DNA from: Mucilaginibacter celer
Lineage (GTDB): Bacteria > Bacteroidota > Bacteroidia > Sphingobacteriales > Sphingobacteriaceae
DNA: 64,000 nt
Assembly (NCBI RefSeq): GCF_003576455.2
Contig: NZ_CP032869.1
Location: forward strand, 6,386,001-6,450,000
Direction: 5' to 3'
The notes under the pieces are model-generated. The model made no database searches and was not told the DNA's origin. It saw nothing but the letters and a program-made list of their open reading frames with translations. Positions 9,734 to 17,529 of the stretch are shown here, piece after piece. Position numbers and translations under genes: made by a program. How positions within the stretch are numbered: position 1 is the first letter of the stretch; each line of letters begins with the position of its first letter.

Positions 9734-9770
9734 TTTGATTTCGGATTTGGGATGTTCGATTTCGGATTTG
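9734..9770 (+). repeat. 37-bp dispersed repeat, copy 1
   Basis: Begins TTTGATTTCGGATTTGGG two bases after the stop codon at 9731. It is identical over 37 bp, in inverted orientation, to 10770-10806, and similar to 13464-13500. Internally it contains GATTTCGGATTTG twice. Confidence 0.85.
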
Positions 9771-9836
9771 CTTATTGCTGAGATCTCAATTAAATGTTGA
9801 ATACCTGCGAAACGAGCAGTATAAGATTTTTTAATT

Positions 9837-10142
9837 ATGCCTTTAGATTTTTACGATATCTCCGACACCCAACATCGTCAAAGACTTTTTGAAATAGAAC
9901 ATGTTGATTTTGGAACTTTACAGGAGGTATTAGTAAAGTTGAAGAAAGTATCGGGTGTCGAAATTGATCCTTATGGCACCACCCGGATATATCCTGATCA
10001 CGTTGAACTTATTATTTCTTTAATTAAAGCTGAGTTATTGGAGGGTAAAACGAATAAGGAGTTAAAAAAGCACGAGGTATTAAATCGTTTGCTTCGGTAT
10101 TTTGAAACCGCAAGTAATGGTTTATTAGTTATTGGCGAATAA
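9837..10142 (+). CDS. Hypothetical protein
   Basis: 101 residues, no signal peptide and no membrane segment. The sequence is rich in charged residues and predicted helix; I recognise no domain. It lies, with the next lipoprotein gene, between two inverted copies of a 37-bp repeat. The ATG is preceded by an AT-rich stretch without a Shine-Dalgarno sequence, as is normal in this phylum. It has a clean frame and typical codon use, so it is probably real, but the function is unknown. Confidence 0.7.
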   Translation: MPLDFYDISDTQHRQRLFEIEHVDFGTLQEVLVKLKKVSGVEIDPYGTTRIYPDHVELIISLIKAELLEGKTNKELKKHEVLNRLLRYFETASNGLLVIGE

Positions 10143-10210
10143 CTTTCTGCGTGCCCATTGTAGCGCTCGTCTTATTTTCTTCGTTATATCTTTATATAAC
10201 GTCACATCCC

Positions 10211-10633
10211 ATGAAAAAATATTTAAGCGTATTAGCGGCTGCGGTTATCCTATCATTAAACGGCTGTTCGAAAGATGATAATTCGGCCGAATCAAATAAT
10301 TACAATCTTTCCGGCACATGGAGAGTTACAACCGAAATTGATCTTGACGGCACAAAGCACAATATTACCGACGATGGCGTGTCGAGGGTAGTCATTACCG
10401 ATTCGGTTTACAGTAGTACATCATACCGGGGCATTGTTATCAGTTCGAAATATACAGTGAAGGATACCTCGGTTGTAATTGGCTCAACCCGGTACAACCA
10501 ACTCATGATATTTAAAAATGCGCCGTTAAAAGGAGATGATGCTTATTTTAATGCCAGTGCAAACAGGATAACTATGTACTTTTTAAAGGATACACCTTCA
10601 GCTTACACCGCTATTTACACGAGGGTTAAATAA
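10211..10633 (+). CDS. Small lipoprotein, hypothetical
   Basis: 140 residues from the ATG at 10211. This start is preferred to the one at 10151 because it gives a clean lipoprotein signal (MKKYLSVLAAAVILSLNGC, lipobox LNGC). The mature part, after a Ser/Asn/Asp linker, contains NLSGTWRVTTEI and later short beta strands, reminiscent of the lipocalin-like lipoproteins common in Bacteroidota. Function unknown. A strong terminator follows at 10658. Confidence 0.75.
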   Translation: MKKYLSVLAAAVILSLNGCSKDDNSAESNNYNLSGTWRVTTEIDLDGTKHNITDDGVSRVVITDSVYSSTSYRGIVISSKYTVKDTSVVIGSTRYNQLMIFKNAPLKGDDAYFNASANRITMYFLKDTPSAYTAIYTRVK

Positions 10634-10657
10634 CCTGTTCTTCGATATTTTTAATTG

Positions 10658-10691
10658 CAGCCGCAAGTTTTAGAATTTGCGGCTGTTTTTT
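10658..10691 (+). terminator. Intrinsic terminator
   Basis: CAGCCGCAA (10658-10666) pairs perfectly with TTGCGGCTG (10677-10685), with a 10-base loop and six T after the stem. It lies 24 bp after the lipoprotein stop codon. Confidence 0.85.
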
Positions 10692-10769
10692 GTATTGACT
10701 ATCAACTACACAGCAGATTTCTTCTTTTTTTATTTCACACTTTATCCACCATAAAATCCTAAATTTAAT

Positions 10770-10806
10770 CAAATCCGAAATCGAACATCCCAAATCCGAA
10801 ATCAAA
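10770..10806 (-). repeat. 37-bp dispersed repeat, copy 2
   Basis: Exact reverse complement of 9734-9770. It ends two bases before the ATG of the AraC-family gene at 10809, so it occupies that gene's whole ribosome-binding region. Confidence 0.85.
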
Positions 10807-10808
10807 CC

Positions 10809-11615
10809 ATGCGTTATTTCACCATCCAGCCACCGGCCGAGCTAAAACCCTTTGTAAGATTTTACTGGGTGCTTGAGCATGAACTGGGGCCGGATGAGCC
10901 ATCGTATACTTACCGCTCGGTTGCCGATGGTTGTACGGAGTTGGTTTTTCATTACCAATCTTCTTTTAACGAACTAACCGATAAAAGCGGGCAAAACGCA
11001 GGGCCATCGGGCATCCAGTTTCAAACCACCCAATATCGGCGCTTTATCACCACCCAGAGCTTTGGCATTTTTGGCGCATATATTTACCCTTTTGCAGTGC
11101 CTTATTTTTTTAACGTTGCCAGCAGTGAAACCAGCAACCAGGCGTTTGATTTCGATACTTTTTTAAACCAGGCCGGTCGCGAGCTGGAAGAACAGATTAT
11201 GCTGGCTCCGGATAATTTAAAACGCGCGGAGACATTATCAACATTTTTAATTGCCCGGTTAAGGCAAAATACCTTTAAGGACGAGCGGATCATCACGGCC
11301 ATTCGCCATGTTATACACGGTAAACATCGACTGCCTGTTATTCAACTGGCTGATACTTACAGCCTGTCGGCAAGGCAGTTCGATCGTAAATTTAAGCAGT
11401 ATGCCGGTTTTAGCCCTAAAACCTATATGCGCCTGGTACGGTTGCAGGAGGCTCTGAAACAATACAATAGCCCCAAAACCTTAACACAAATAGCCCTGGA
11501 ATGCGGTTACTACGACCAATCACATTTTATACATGACGTAAAAGCATTTACAGGTTATCATCCTGGCTATTATTTTTCGGGCAAAGCAGAGGGCACGGAA
11601 TTCCGGGAAATTTAA
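10809..11615 (+). CDS. AraC family transcriptional regulator
   Basis: 268 residues. The N-terminal ~150 residues form a sensing domain of the DUF6597 type (FVRFYWVLEHE, DGCTELVFHY). The C-terminal ~100 residues are the double helix-turn-helix DNA-binding domain: LADTYSLSARQFDRKFKQYAGFSP in two parts and IALECGYYDQSHFIHDVKAFTGYHP-like second HTH. It binds DNA in the cytosol. The VOC-family gene 62 bp downstream in the same direction is a likely target or operon partner. Confidence 0.9.
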   Translation: MRYFTIQPPAELKPFVRFYWVLEHELGPDEPSYTYRSVADGCTELVFHYQSSFNELTDKSGQNAGPSGIQFQTTQYRRFITTQSFGIFGAYIYPFAVPYFFNVASSETSNQAFDFDTFLNQAGRELEEQIMLAPDNLKRAETLSTFLIARLRQNTFKDERIITAIRHVIHGKHRLPVIQLADTYSLSARQFDRKFKQYAGFSPKTYMRLVRLQEALKQYNSPKTLTQIALECGYYDQSHFIHDVKAFTGYHPGYYFSGKAEGTEFREI

Positions 11616-11677
11616 ATGTCTGATTTTTACAATTTCGGAAACCTGCGGAGAGGTAATTTTGAATAAAAAAACCAACT

Positions 11678-12058
11678 ATGGCAACAATCAACATCCCCGA
11701 AAATTATCAGGCAGTAATGCCCTATTTAATTGTTAAAAACGCAGCTGAGTTTATCCAATTCACCCAAACTGTTTTTGGCGCTACCGAACAATTTAAAACC
11801 ATGCGCGATGAGCATACCATTATGCATGCCGAAATAAATATTAATGGCAGCACCATTATGTTTGCCGATGCAACCGATACTTATCAGCAGCAAAATGCCG
11901 GTATGTTTGTTTATGTGGAAAGTTGTGATGATACCTATCAAAAAGCATTGGATAATGGTGCAGAAAGCATTATGCCCCCGGCAGATCAGCCTTATGGAAG
12001 AAGTGCCGGTGTGAAAGACCCATTTGGGAATACCTGGTGGATTACTAATCTGTTATAA
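11678..12058 (+). CDS. VOC family protein (PhnB/glyoxalase-like)
   Basis: 126 residues. It has the beta-alpha-beta-beta-beta fold repeats of the vicinal oxygen chelate superfamily: PYLIVKNAAEFIQF, GATE, HAEININGSTIMFAD, then KDPFGNTWWI near the C-terminus, which is typical of PhnB-like proteins. Members bind a metal or small molecules; no reaction can be assigned. It follows an AraC regulator whose domain type is often paired with such genes. Confidence 0.88.
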   Translation: MATINIPENYQAVMPYLIVKNAAEFIQFTQTVFGATEQFKTMRDEHTIMHAEININGSTIMFADATDTYQQQNAGMFVYVESCDDTYQKALDNGAESIMPPADQPYGRSAGVKDPFGNTWWITNLL

Positions 12059-12120
12059 TTTTTTCAAATAATTTATGGAAATTGCATGGTACCTGCATCT
12101 TATCCATAAATTATAAACCT

Positions 12121-12795
12121 ATGAAAAAAACCTTAATCGCTTTATTAGCACTCCTTAACCGGCTTGCGGCTTTAGCACAAACAACCCCGAACAAGACGAT
12201 ACTACAGTCGTCGATGGCTGTTAAACCTGTGTTACAAACGCGACTGGATACGCTGGATAAACAAAGAGATACGGCAAAAAAAGCTGCACCTGCTGTTACA
12301 GATCCTGCCGACACTTTGTACCGCCATTTACCGGGAGCAGCCGAATGCAACGCTTTGCTTATTATAAATGATAAAATAATTGCGCGTACATTAGATATAA
12401 ACCCTCAGGACGTGAGCTTTATTTCGGTTTTAAAGGATAAGAATATTCCTAAAAACCTGTTTAACAATGCCAGGTATGGGCTTGTGCGGATTAATTTAAA
12501 ACGCGGAATAAAGATTGATGCCATACGCCTTCCCGATTTAAAGAAGCTTTACACTACCAAAGGCAAAGTAAAGTTTGCGCTAAATGGCTATTTTATTGAT
12601 GACGAAAGCTTGCTTATTGAAAAAAAGGCCCTGATCCGTATTGATCAGATCAGGGATAATTATTGGGATCCGCTTTCGGCCGTTACAATTAATATATGGA
12701 CAGTTAACCCTGATATGCTCAGAGCGCCTACCCACGACAGGCGGCCGACCGATAAGCCGGGTGAGATTTATATCAGGGGTTTGGCATCAAAATAA
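12121..12795 (+). CDS. Secreted TonB-receptor plug-like domain protein
   Basis: 224 residues from the ATG at 12121, chosen over the upstream start at 12082 because it begins a signal peptide (MKKTLIALLALL, cleavage near ALAQ). The segment ALLIINDKIIARTLD...ISVLKDKNIPK...GLVRINLKRG follows the pattern of the plug domain of SusC-like TonB-dependent receptors (a 'vIDG...disVLKDa...G.v.I.tK' pattern). No beta-barrel follows, so it is a free-standing plug-like protein. Role unknown; perhaps a periplasmic binding partner or the remnant of a receptor. Confidence 0.65.
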   Translation: MKKTLIALLALLNRLAALAQTTPNKTILQSSMAVKPVLQTRLDTLDKQRDTAKKAAPAVTDPADTLYRHLPGAAECNALLIINDKIIARTLDINPQDVSFISVLKDKNIPKNLFNNARYGLVRINLKRGIKIDAIRLPDLKKLYTTKGKVKFALNGYFIDDESLLIEKKALIRIDQIRDNYWDPLSAVTINIWTVNPDMLRAPTHDRRPTDKPGEIYIRGLASK

Positions 12796-12844
12796 TTTTA
12801 TTCTTTTAAAATCTTTTACGTTACCAGTCGTCATTCACTGATAT

Positions 12845-13309
12845 ATGTATGCCTTTATTTTAGCACTGCACTCGCTTATCCGCTGGTTTGTTTTGGCCAG
12901 TTTGCTTTTTGCTTTATACCGCACCTATGCGGGCTGGTTGGGTAATAAACCTTTTTCGAAGTTTGACAACCGGGTGCGGATTATTACCGCAGCTATCGCC
13001 CACGTGCAATTATTGATTGGCTTAGGGCTATACTTTATAAGCCCGGTGGTAAGCTATTTTCTTAACAACTTTAAAGAGGCTGTGCATAACCGGCAGATCC
13101 GTTTTTTTGGCATGGAGCATATTACCATGATGCTGATCGGTATTACACTCATCACCATAGCATCGGCCAAAGCCAAACGTAAAACAAGCGATAAGGAAAA
13201 ATTTAAAACGATGGCTATATGGCTTACCATTGCTCTGCTGGTAATTTTAAGCTCCATCCCCTGGTCGTTTTCGCCGCTTATCAGCAGGCCGTTGTTCAGG
13301 GAGTTTTAA
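12845..13309 (+). CDS. Four-helix membrane protein, cytochrome b561-like
   Basis: 154 residues with four hydrophobic segments. His residues sit within or near them: LHSLIRW in helix 1, AAIAHVQLLIG in helix 2 and MEHITMMLIG in helix 3. This is the layout of small Bacteroidota membrane proteins annotated as cytochrome B-like. Heme binding is an inference from these His positions. It is followed by a repeat-rich gap and a convergent VOC gene. Confidence 0.72.
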   Translation: MYAFILALHSLIRWFVLASLLFALYRTYAGWLGNKPFSKFDNRVRIITAAIAHVQLLIGLGLYFISPVVSYFLNNFKEAVHNRQIRFFGMEHITMMLIGITLITIASAKAKRKTSDKEKFKTMAIWLTIALLVILSSIPWSFSPLISRPLFREF

Positions 13310-13318
13310 AAACATAAA

Positions 13319-13426
13319 GGTCATGCTGAATTTATTTCAGCATCCCACAAGCTTGGTAACCGTTATGCTAAGCAAGCGGAAACTTAGCATGTGGGGTCCC
13401 GAAACAAGTTCGGGATGACATTCATT
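13319..13426. repeat. REP-like imperfect inverted repeat
   Basis: Nested inverted segments lie between two convergent genes. CCCACA and TGTGGG pair, as do ATGCTAAG and CTTAGCAT, and GTCATGCTGAA... pairs loosely with the ...TTCGGGATGAC end. It can fold into one long hairpin and may also stop transcription from both sides. Confidence 0.6.
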
Positions 13427-13463
13427 TTTATCCAAGCAGCCAATAAAAGTTCCAAAATCAAAC

Positions 13464-13500
13464 CAAATCCAAAATCGAACATCCGAATTCCGAAATCAAA
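13464..13500 (-). repeat. 37-bp dispersed repeat, copy 3 (diverged)
   Basis: Same length and layout as 10770-10806 with a handful of substitutions (CAAATCCAAAATCGAACATC at its left end). Its right end supplies the TGA stop codon of the VOC gene at 13496. Confidence 0.75.
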
Positions 13501-13918
13501 GCACCTGGTTAAATTCCAGCCGCTCGCCGTCCGGCCCGGTAATATTAAAATATTTGCAGCCGTTTTTCCAGAATTGCAGGAATACCGGCTCGGGTTCGAT
13601 GATGTCAAAACCGGCTTTTTTAACAGCGTTATAGGCAATATCTATATCATCCACGTCAAAAGCAATATGGTCAATATGCCCGTTGCGGCGCGAGCGGATC
13701 TCTGCCAGGCCGGCTTCGGGCAGTTGGTATAGTTCAATAATCATGTTACCACGCTGCATCATGATACAGGTGCCGGTGCCGCCGTTATCAGTAAATGTGG
13801 CCTGCATTACATTGCTAAAGCCCAACCGGGTGTAAAATTGCTGTGATACTTTAATATCAGTTACAGGCACACCTATGTGTTGTATGCCGTTAATTTTTAA
13901 ATTGAGGTTGTTTTTCAT
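13496..13918 (-). CDS. VOC family protein (glyoxalase I-like)
   Basis: 140 residues from the ATG at 13918; a TTG 12 bp further upstream is less likely. Two VOC modules are visible: GIQHIGVPVTDIKVSQQFY with a His metal-ligand position, MIIELYQLP, then HIDHIAFDVDDID and a C-terminal GPDGERLEFNQ with a Glu ligand. It looks like a complete single-chain glyoxalase/dioxygenase fold. Substrate unknown. The stop codon falls inside copy 3 of the 37-bp repeat. Confidence 0.88.
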   Translation of the reverse strand: MKNNLNLKINGIQHIGVPVTDIKVSQQFYTRLGFSNVMQATFTDNGGTGTCIMMQRGNMIIELYQLPEAGLAEIRSRRNGHIDHIAFDVDDIDIAYNAVKKAGFDIIEPEPVFLQFWKNGCKYFNITGPDGERLEFNQVL

Positions 13919-14084
13919 GTTGATAGTCAATAGGTTGTTTTACTGTACAATACGTGTTTAAACAGACAAAACATGTTTAAGTTTACTGCTGTTATAATCA
14001 TATTATCATCGCCTTATCATTTTACACAAGCTTAACATTTTTGATGTAAATTGCTGTTAAACTTGCACCAATTAAAACATATTA

Positions 14085-15227
14085 ATGAAAATCGGAATTG
14101 TTTGTTACCCAACCTTTGGCGGAAGCGGGGTTGTAGCTACAGAGCTTGGTAAGGCCCTTGCGGGTCGTGGTCACCAGGTTCATTTTGTTACCTATAACCA
14201 GCCGGCGCGCCTGGATCTCTTTTCCGAAAATTTGTTTTACCACGAGGTTTCGGTGTCTAATTACCCCCTGTTTGATTTTCCGCCGTATGAGCTGGCCCTG
14301 GCCAGTAGACTGGTTGATGTGGTGCGCCACGAACAACTGGATGTACTGCATGTGCATTATGCCATCCCCCATGCTTCGGCCGCGTTTATGGCCAAGCAAA
14401 TTTTGATGACCTATGGCATTTATATCCCGGTGGTAACAACCCTACACGGTACCGATATTACGTTGGTTGGTAAAGACCGCACCTTTAAACCGGTGGTAAC
14501 TTTTTCCATTAACCAAAGCGATGGCGTAACCGCCGTATCGCAAAACCTTAAAGACGATACCTATAAATTTTTTGAAATCCAGAAAGATATCCTGGTGATT
14601 CCGAACTTTATAGATCTTACCCGTTTCAGCCTCAAGCCTAAAGATCACTTTAAAAAGGCAATCGCTCCTTCGGGCGAAAAAATATTGGTTCACACGTCCA
14701 ATTTCCGTAAAGTAAAACGCACCGAAGATGTGATCAAGATTTTTGCGAAGGTGATTAAAAAGATCCCATCGAAATTGCTGATGGTGGGCGATGGCCCTGA
14801 ACGTTCAATGTGCGAACAGCTTTGCCGCGATCTTGGCGTGACCGATAATGTGCGCTTTTTGGGTAAACAGGACGCTATTGAAGAGATTCTTTCGGTATCT
14901 GATCTGTTTTTGATGCCTTCACAATCCGAAAGTTTTGGTTTGGCCGCGCTTGAAGCTATGGCCTGCAAAGTACCTGTAATAAGCAGTAACGCCGGCGGTC
15001 TGCCCGAGCTGAATGTTGACGGGTTAACCGGTTTTTTGAAGGATCCGGGAGATGTTGACGGCATGGCCGAAAAAGCAATATTTATTTTGGAAGATGAAGA
15101 ACGTTTAGCTACCTTTAAAGAGAACGCTTTGGCGCACGCTAAAGAGTTCGAACTATCCAATATTTTGCCCATGTACGAAAACTTCTACCTTGAAGTGATT
15201 GAGCAAAGCAAGGCCAAAGCTGTTTAA
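14085..15227 (+). CDS. bshA: N-acetyl-alpha-D-glucosaminyl L-malate synthase BshA
   Basis: 380 residues, a GT4-family glycosyltransferase. Bacillithiol synthesis starts with this enzyme, which joins UDP-GlcNAc and L-malate. The N-terminus (KIGIVCYPTFGGSGVVATELG) is characteristic of BshA, as are HVHYAIPHASAA, TTLHGTDITLVG, and the C-terminal nucleotide-sugar segment PSQSESFGLAALEAMAC with its EX7E pattern. Length is typical. It is monocistronic in appearance, with a small gene behind it. Confidence 0.95.
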   Translation: MKIGIVCYPTFGGSGVVATELGKALAGRGHQVHFVTYNQPARLDLFSENLFYHEVSVSNYPLFDFPPYELALASRLVDVVRHEQLDVLHVHYAIPHASAAFMAKQILMTYGIYIPVVTTLHGTDITLVGKDRTFKPVVTFSINQSDGVTAVSQNLKDDTYKFFEIQKDILVIPNFIDLTRFSLKPKDHFKKAIAPSGEKILVHTSNFRKVKRTEDVIKIFAKVIKKIPSKLLMVGDGPERSMCEQLCRDLGVTDNVRFLGKQDAIEEILSVSDLFLMPSQSESFGLAALEAMACKVPVISSNAGGLPELNVDGLTGFLKDPGDVDGMAEKAIFILEDEERLATFKENALAHAKEFELSNILPMYENFYLEVIEQSKAKAV

Positions 15228-15334
15228 ATTACAGTTGTAATAAACCTGATACAATATTCAAAATATTCGCCAGGAATTAAATTTTGTCGTTTACGTTAAT
15301 TAATTTAGTCTTTCACTTCCTAAAAGTTAAACTT

Positions 15335-15526
15335 ATGGCAAAGCACACACTAAAAAGCGGACAACTCCTTAAGTACATCGGAAAAACGTGGAAAAACCTT
15401 CATATAGGTCATCCATTAAAATTTATGGGGTACGAGGAAAACGGTTTCGCCGACATCTGGGTGGAATACCAGGGTAAATTAATGCTGCTGGCAATTAAGG
15501 ATGTGGAAACACTAAGCATGGCTTAA
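15335..15526 (+). CDS. Small hypothetical protein
   Basis: 63 residues from the ATG at 15335. An upstream in-frame start at 15284 would add residues with no similarity to an ordered domain and is less likely. The product is basic at the N-terminus with alternating beta-like segments (ADIWVEYQGKLMLLAIKDVETL), suggesting a small beta-barrel-like fold. No domain recognised. A strong terminator follows 36 bp after the stop codon, which supports it being an expressed gene. Confidence 0.65.
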   Translation: MAKHTLKSGQLLKYIGKTWKNLHIGHPLKFMGYEENGFADIWVEYQGKLMLLAIKDVETLSMA

Positions 15527-15562
15527 AAACAACCCTTAAGCCGGTCTTTTTCAGGATCAGGA

Positions 15563-15602
15563 AAATAGCCTTACTGTGCATACGTGCTTAGTAAGGCTAT
15601 TT
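15563..15602 (+). terminator. Intrinsic terminator
   Basis: AAATAGCCTTACT (15563-15575) pairs perfectly with AGTAAGGCTATTT (15590-15602) and a few further T follow. It ends the transcript of the small gene at 15335. Confidence 0.75.
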
Positions 15603-15616
15603 ATTTAGTGGCAGCG

Positions 15617-15830
15617 GCTTTGAGATACGAGGCACCTGCGGGGCCGGGAATTTTTTTTCTTTGTTTGCTATAAACACGGTACTACTACGGAGTGTAGCTG
15701 CAAATACTCTAATCACCAATTTTGAACATGGCTATAATAACCGAAGTTTTCTCAATTCCGTAGGAGTACCGTGTCTATAGAAAATCCCAACAAAGTTTTT
15801 AGGCTCCATAGGTGCCTCGTATCTTAAAGC
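15617..15830. repeat. Composite 214-bp palindromic repeat element
   Basis: Outer arms GCTTTGAGATACGAGGCACC (from 15617) and its near reverse complement ending at 15830 enclose inner arms CTATAAACACGGTACTACTA (from 15668) and the matching TAGGAGTACCGTGTCTATAG (to 15780). The same inner sequence occurs at 56532-56560 and 59301-59330, and the outer GGCACCTACGGAGCC-type core at 56495 and 59264. There is no ORF inside. Confidence 0.8.
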
Positions 15831-15885
15831 GATTCCCCGGTTTTTATTTTCAATCGAAACATCTTATATTAGCCATATCAAAAAA

Positions 15886-15935
15886 GGAAATGGTGTCTTC
15901 CTACTTAACCGCCCTAAAAAGCTGATGGCGCCTAC
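15886..15935 (+). promoter_or_regulatory. Fluoride riboswitch (crcB RNA motif)
   Basis: The sequence has the consensus features of the fluoride aptamer. GGAA (15886-15889) pairs with TTCC (15898-15901), and the enclosed loop ATGGTGTC supplies GGTGTC (15892-15897). That hexamer pairs with GGCGCC (15927-15932), with two G-U pairs. The diagnostic 3' end GCTGATGGCGCCTAC (15921-15935) matches the family's TGATGNCNCCTAC. The middle stem is short and weak. It lies directly upstream of a CLC-F-like gene. A TATATTAG -7-like element at 15865-15872 would start transcription just before it. Confidence 0.85.
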
Positions 15936-15947
15936 AGATAATTAATA

Positions 15948-15975
15948 CGCGGGTTTTAACCTGTGCTAATTTTTT
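15948..15975 (+). terminator. Possible riboswitch expression-platform terminator
   Basis: CGCGGGT (15948-15954) can pair, with G-U pairs, to ACCTGTG (15959-15965), and six T follow at 15970-15975. It sits between the aptamer and the CLC gene start, where a fluoride-controlled terminator would be expected. The switching mechanism is inferred. Confidence 0.45.
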
Positions 15976-15998
15976 GTGGGCAAATAAATATCAGCATT

Positions 15999-17372
15999 AT
16001 GCAAAACAATCTTTTCTCGTCGCAGCATTTTTCAATTTTAAAAAACGCTTTAAGGTTTACGGTGATTGTTATTCCTGTTGCCGCTTTTATCGGTAGCGCG
16101 GTAGCTTTCTTTTTGTGGCTTTTGAGCGGGGCTATTCATTTTCGTTTTGCGCATAGCTGGTTGTTGTACCTGCTGCCGCTGGCCGGTATAGCTATTTATT
16201 TTATTTATAAACTATTTGGCCGCTCGGCCGAGAAGGGGAACAACCTCATTATTGATGAAATTCATAATCCGGGCGGCGGCGTTCCTAAGCGCATGGCACC
16301 GTTGGTTTTACTTACAACTATTATTACTCACCTGTTTGGCGGTTCGGCCGGGCGCGAGGGTACGGCTGTACAAATGGGAGGGAGTATTGCCCAAATGATG
16401 AGCAAATGGTTTAAGCTTAACCCTGCCGATACGCAAACTTTGCTCACAGCAGGCATAGCCGCCGGGTTTGGAGCGGTATTTGGCACTCCCCTCACAGGCG
16501 CTGTTTTCGCCATGGAAGTGTTAACGATTGGCCGCGTGCAATACAATGCATTGCTGCCATGCCTCATTGCGGGTATTACCGGCGATGTTACCGTTGCTGC
16601 CTGGGGCATTCATCATACAGCTTATCATATCGATATTTTGCCAGCCGTTCCGCATTGGTTTTCGGGCTATATTTCAACAGATTTATTGCTTATCATCAAG
16701 GTGATTGTCGCCTCAATAGCATTTGGCCTGGCCAGCTACCTGTTTGCACGGATGGTGCATGGTATCAAAAGTTTTTTTACCCATTATGTTAAAACGCCCT
16801 GGCTTATTCCGGCTATTGGCGGGTTAATCATCATCGCCTTAACATTCATTAATGGTAAACCCGATTATTTGAGTTTAGGTGTAGATGCTGAGCATGCAGG
16901 AGCTGTTACCATTCCCTCGGCTTTTCACGCGGGCGGTGCCGATACCTGGAGCTGGCTATGGAAAACCATTTATACCACCATTACCCTCGGAACAGGTTTT
17001 AAGGGCGGAGAGGTTACTCCGTTATTTTATATAGGCGCTACAATGGGCAATACTTTATCTGCATTACTTAACGCTCCGGTGAGCCTGTTTGCCGCTTTAG
17101 GTTTTATAGCTGTTTTTGCGGGAGCGACCAATACACCCCTCGCCTGTACTTTTATGGGGATCGAGTTATTCGGCGGAGAGCACGCTCTGCTATTCGCGAT
17201 AGCTTGTTTTACGGCTTACCTATTTAGCGGGCATACGGGTATTTACAGTTCGCAAAGGATTGGGGTAGGGAAGGTGGATGATATGGAGGATAAAACCCTT
17301 TCGGAAGCCATGAAACGCGATGGGTATTTGTATGAAAAGTTGGCGAAGTATGGCTTTTTGAAGCGGAAGTAG
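15999..17372 (+). CDS. CLC-F type fluoride/proton antiporter (CLC chloride channel family)
   Basis: 457 residues from the ATG at 15999, which begins the cytosolic N-terminus; the upstream start at 15963 falls inside the putative terminator. About ten membrane helices. CLC motifs are present but not canonical: GGSAGREGT replaces GREGP near residue 117, and GTGFKGGEVTPLFYIGA corresponds to the GxFxP region. The GREGT variant is a feature I associate with the fluoride-exporting CLC-F branch. The riboswitch just upstream supports this strongly. Automated annotation would probably call it a voltage-gated chloride channel. It would protect the cell by exporting fluoride. Confidence 0.88.
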   Translation: MQNNLFSSQHFSILKNALRFTVIVIPVAAFIGSAVAFFLWLLSGAIHFRFAHSWLLYLLPLAGIAIYFIYKLFGRSAEKGNNLIIDEIHNPGGGVPKRMAPLVLLTTIITHLFGGSAGREGTAVQMGGSIAQMMSKWFKLNPADTQTLLTAGIAAGFGAVFGTPLTGAVFAMEVLTIGRVQYNALLPCLIAGITGDVTVAAWGIHHTAYHIDILPAVPHWFSGYISTDLLLIIKVIVASIAFGLASYLFARMVHGIKSFFTHYVKTPWLIPAIGGLIIIALTFINGKPDYLSLGVDAEHAGAVTIPSAFHAGGADTWSWLWKTIYTTITLGTGFKGGEVTPLFYIGATMGNTLSALLNAPVSLFAALGFIAVFAGATNTPLACTFMGIELFGGEHALLFAIACFTAYLFSGHTGIYSSQRIGVGKVDDMEDKTLSEAMKRDGYLYEKLAKYGFLKRK

Positions 17373-17375
17373 ATT

Positions 17376-17473
17376 TTTGTCTGAATCAGAATTTTCAGGA
17401 TTTGAGAATTTTCAGAATTAGAAAAATAAGATTCTGTTTATTCTTTAATTCTGAAAATTCTGATTCAGACAAA
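17376..17473. repeat. Inverted repeat with 23-bp perfect arms
   Basis: TTTGTCTGAATCAGAATTTT (arm 17376-17398) is mirrored at 17451-17473. The loop holds a further degenerate copy of AGAATTTTCAGAATTA. It fills the gap between the CLC gene and the AraC gene and could act as a terminator. Confidence 0.75.
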
Positions 17474-17529
17474 TTCAGCCGCTTGCAAATCTCCCCCAAC
17501 CCACATAGCTTTGATACAAACATCTACCC

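Noticed and set aside
12082..12120. Upstream start for the plug-like gene
   Set aside because: It would place non-signal residues before a good signal peptide starting at 12121.
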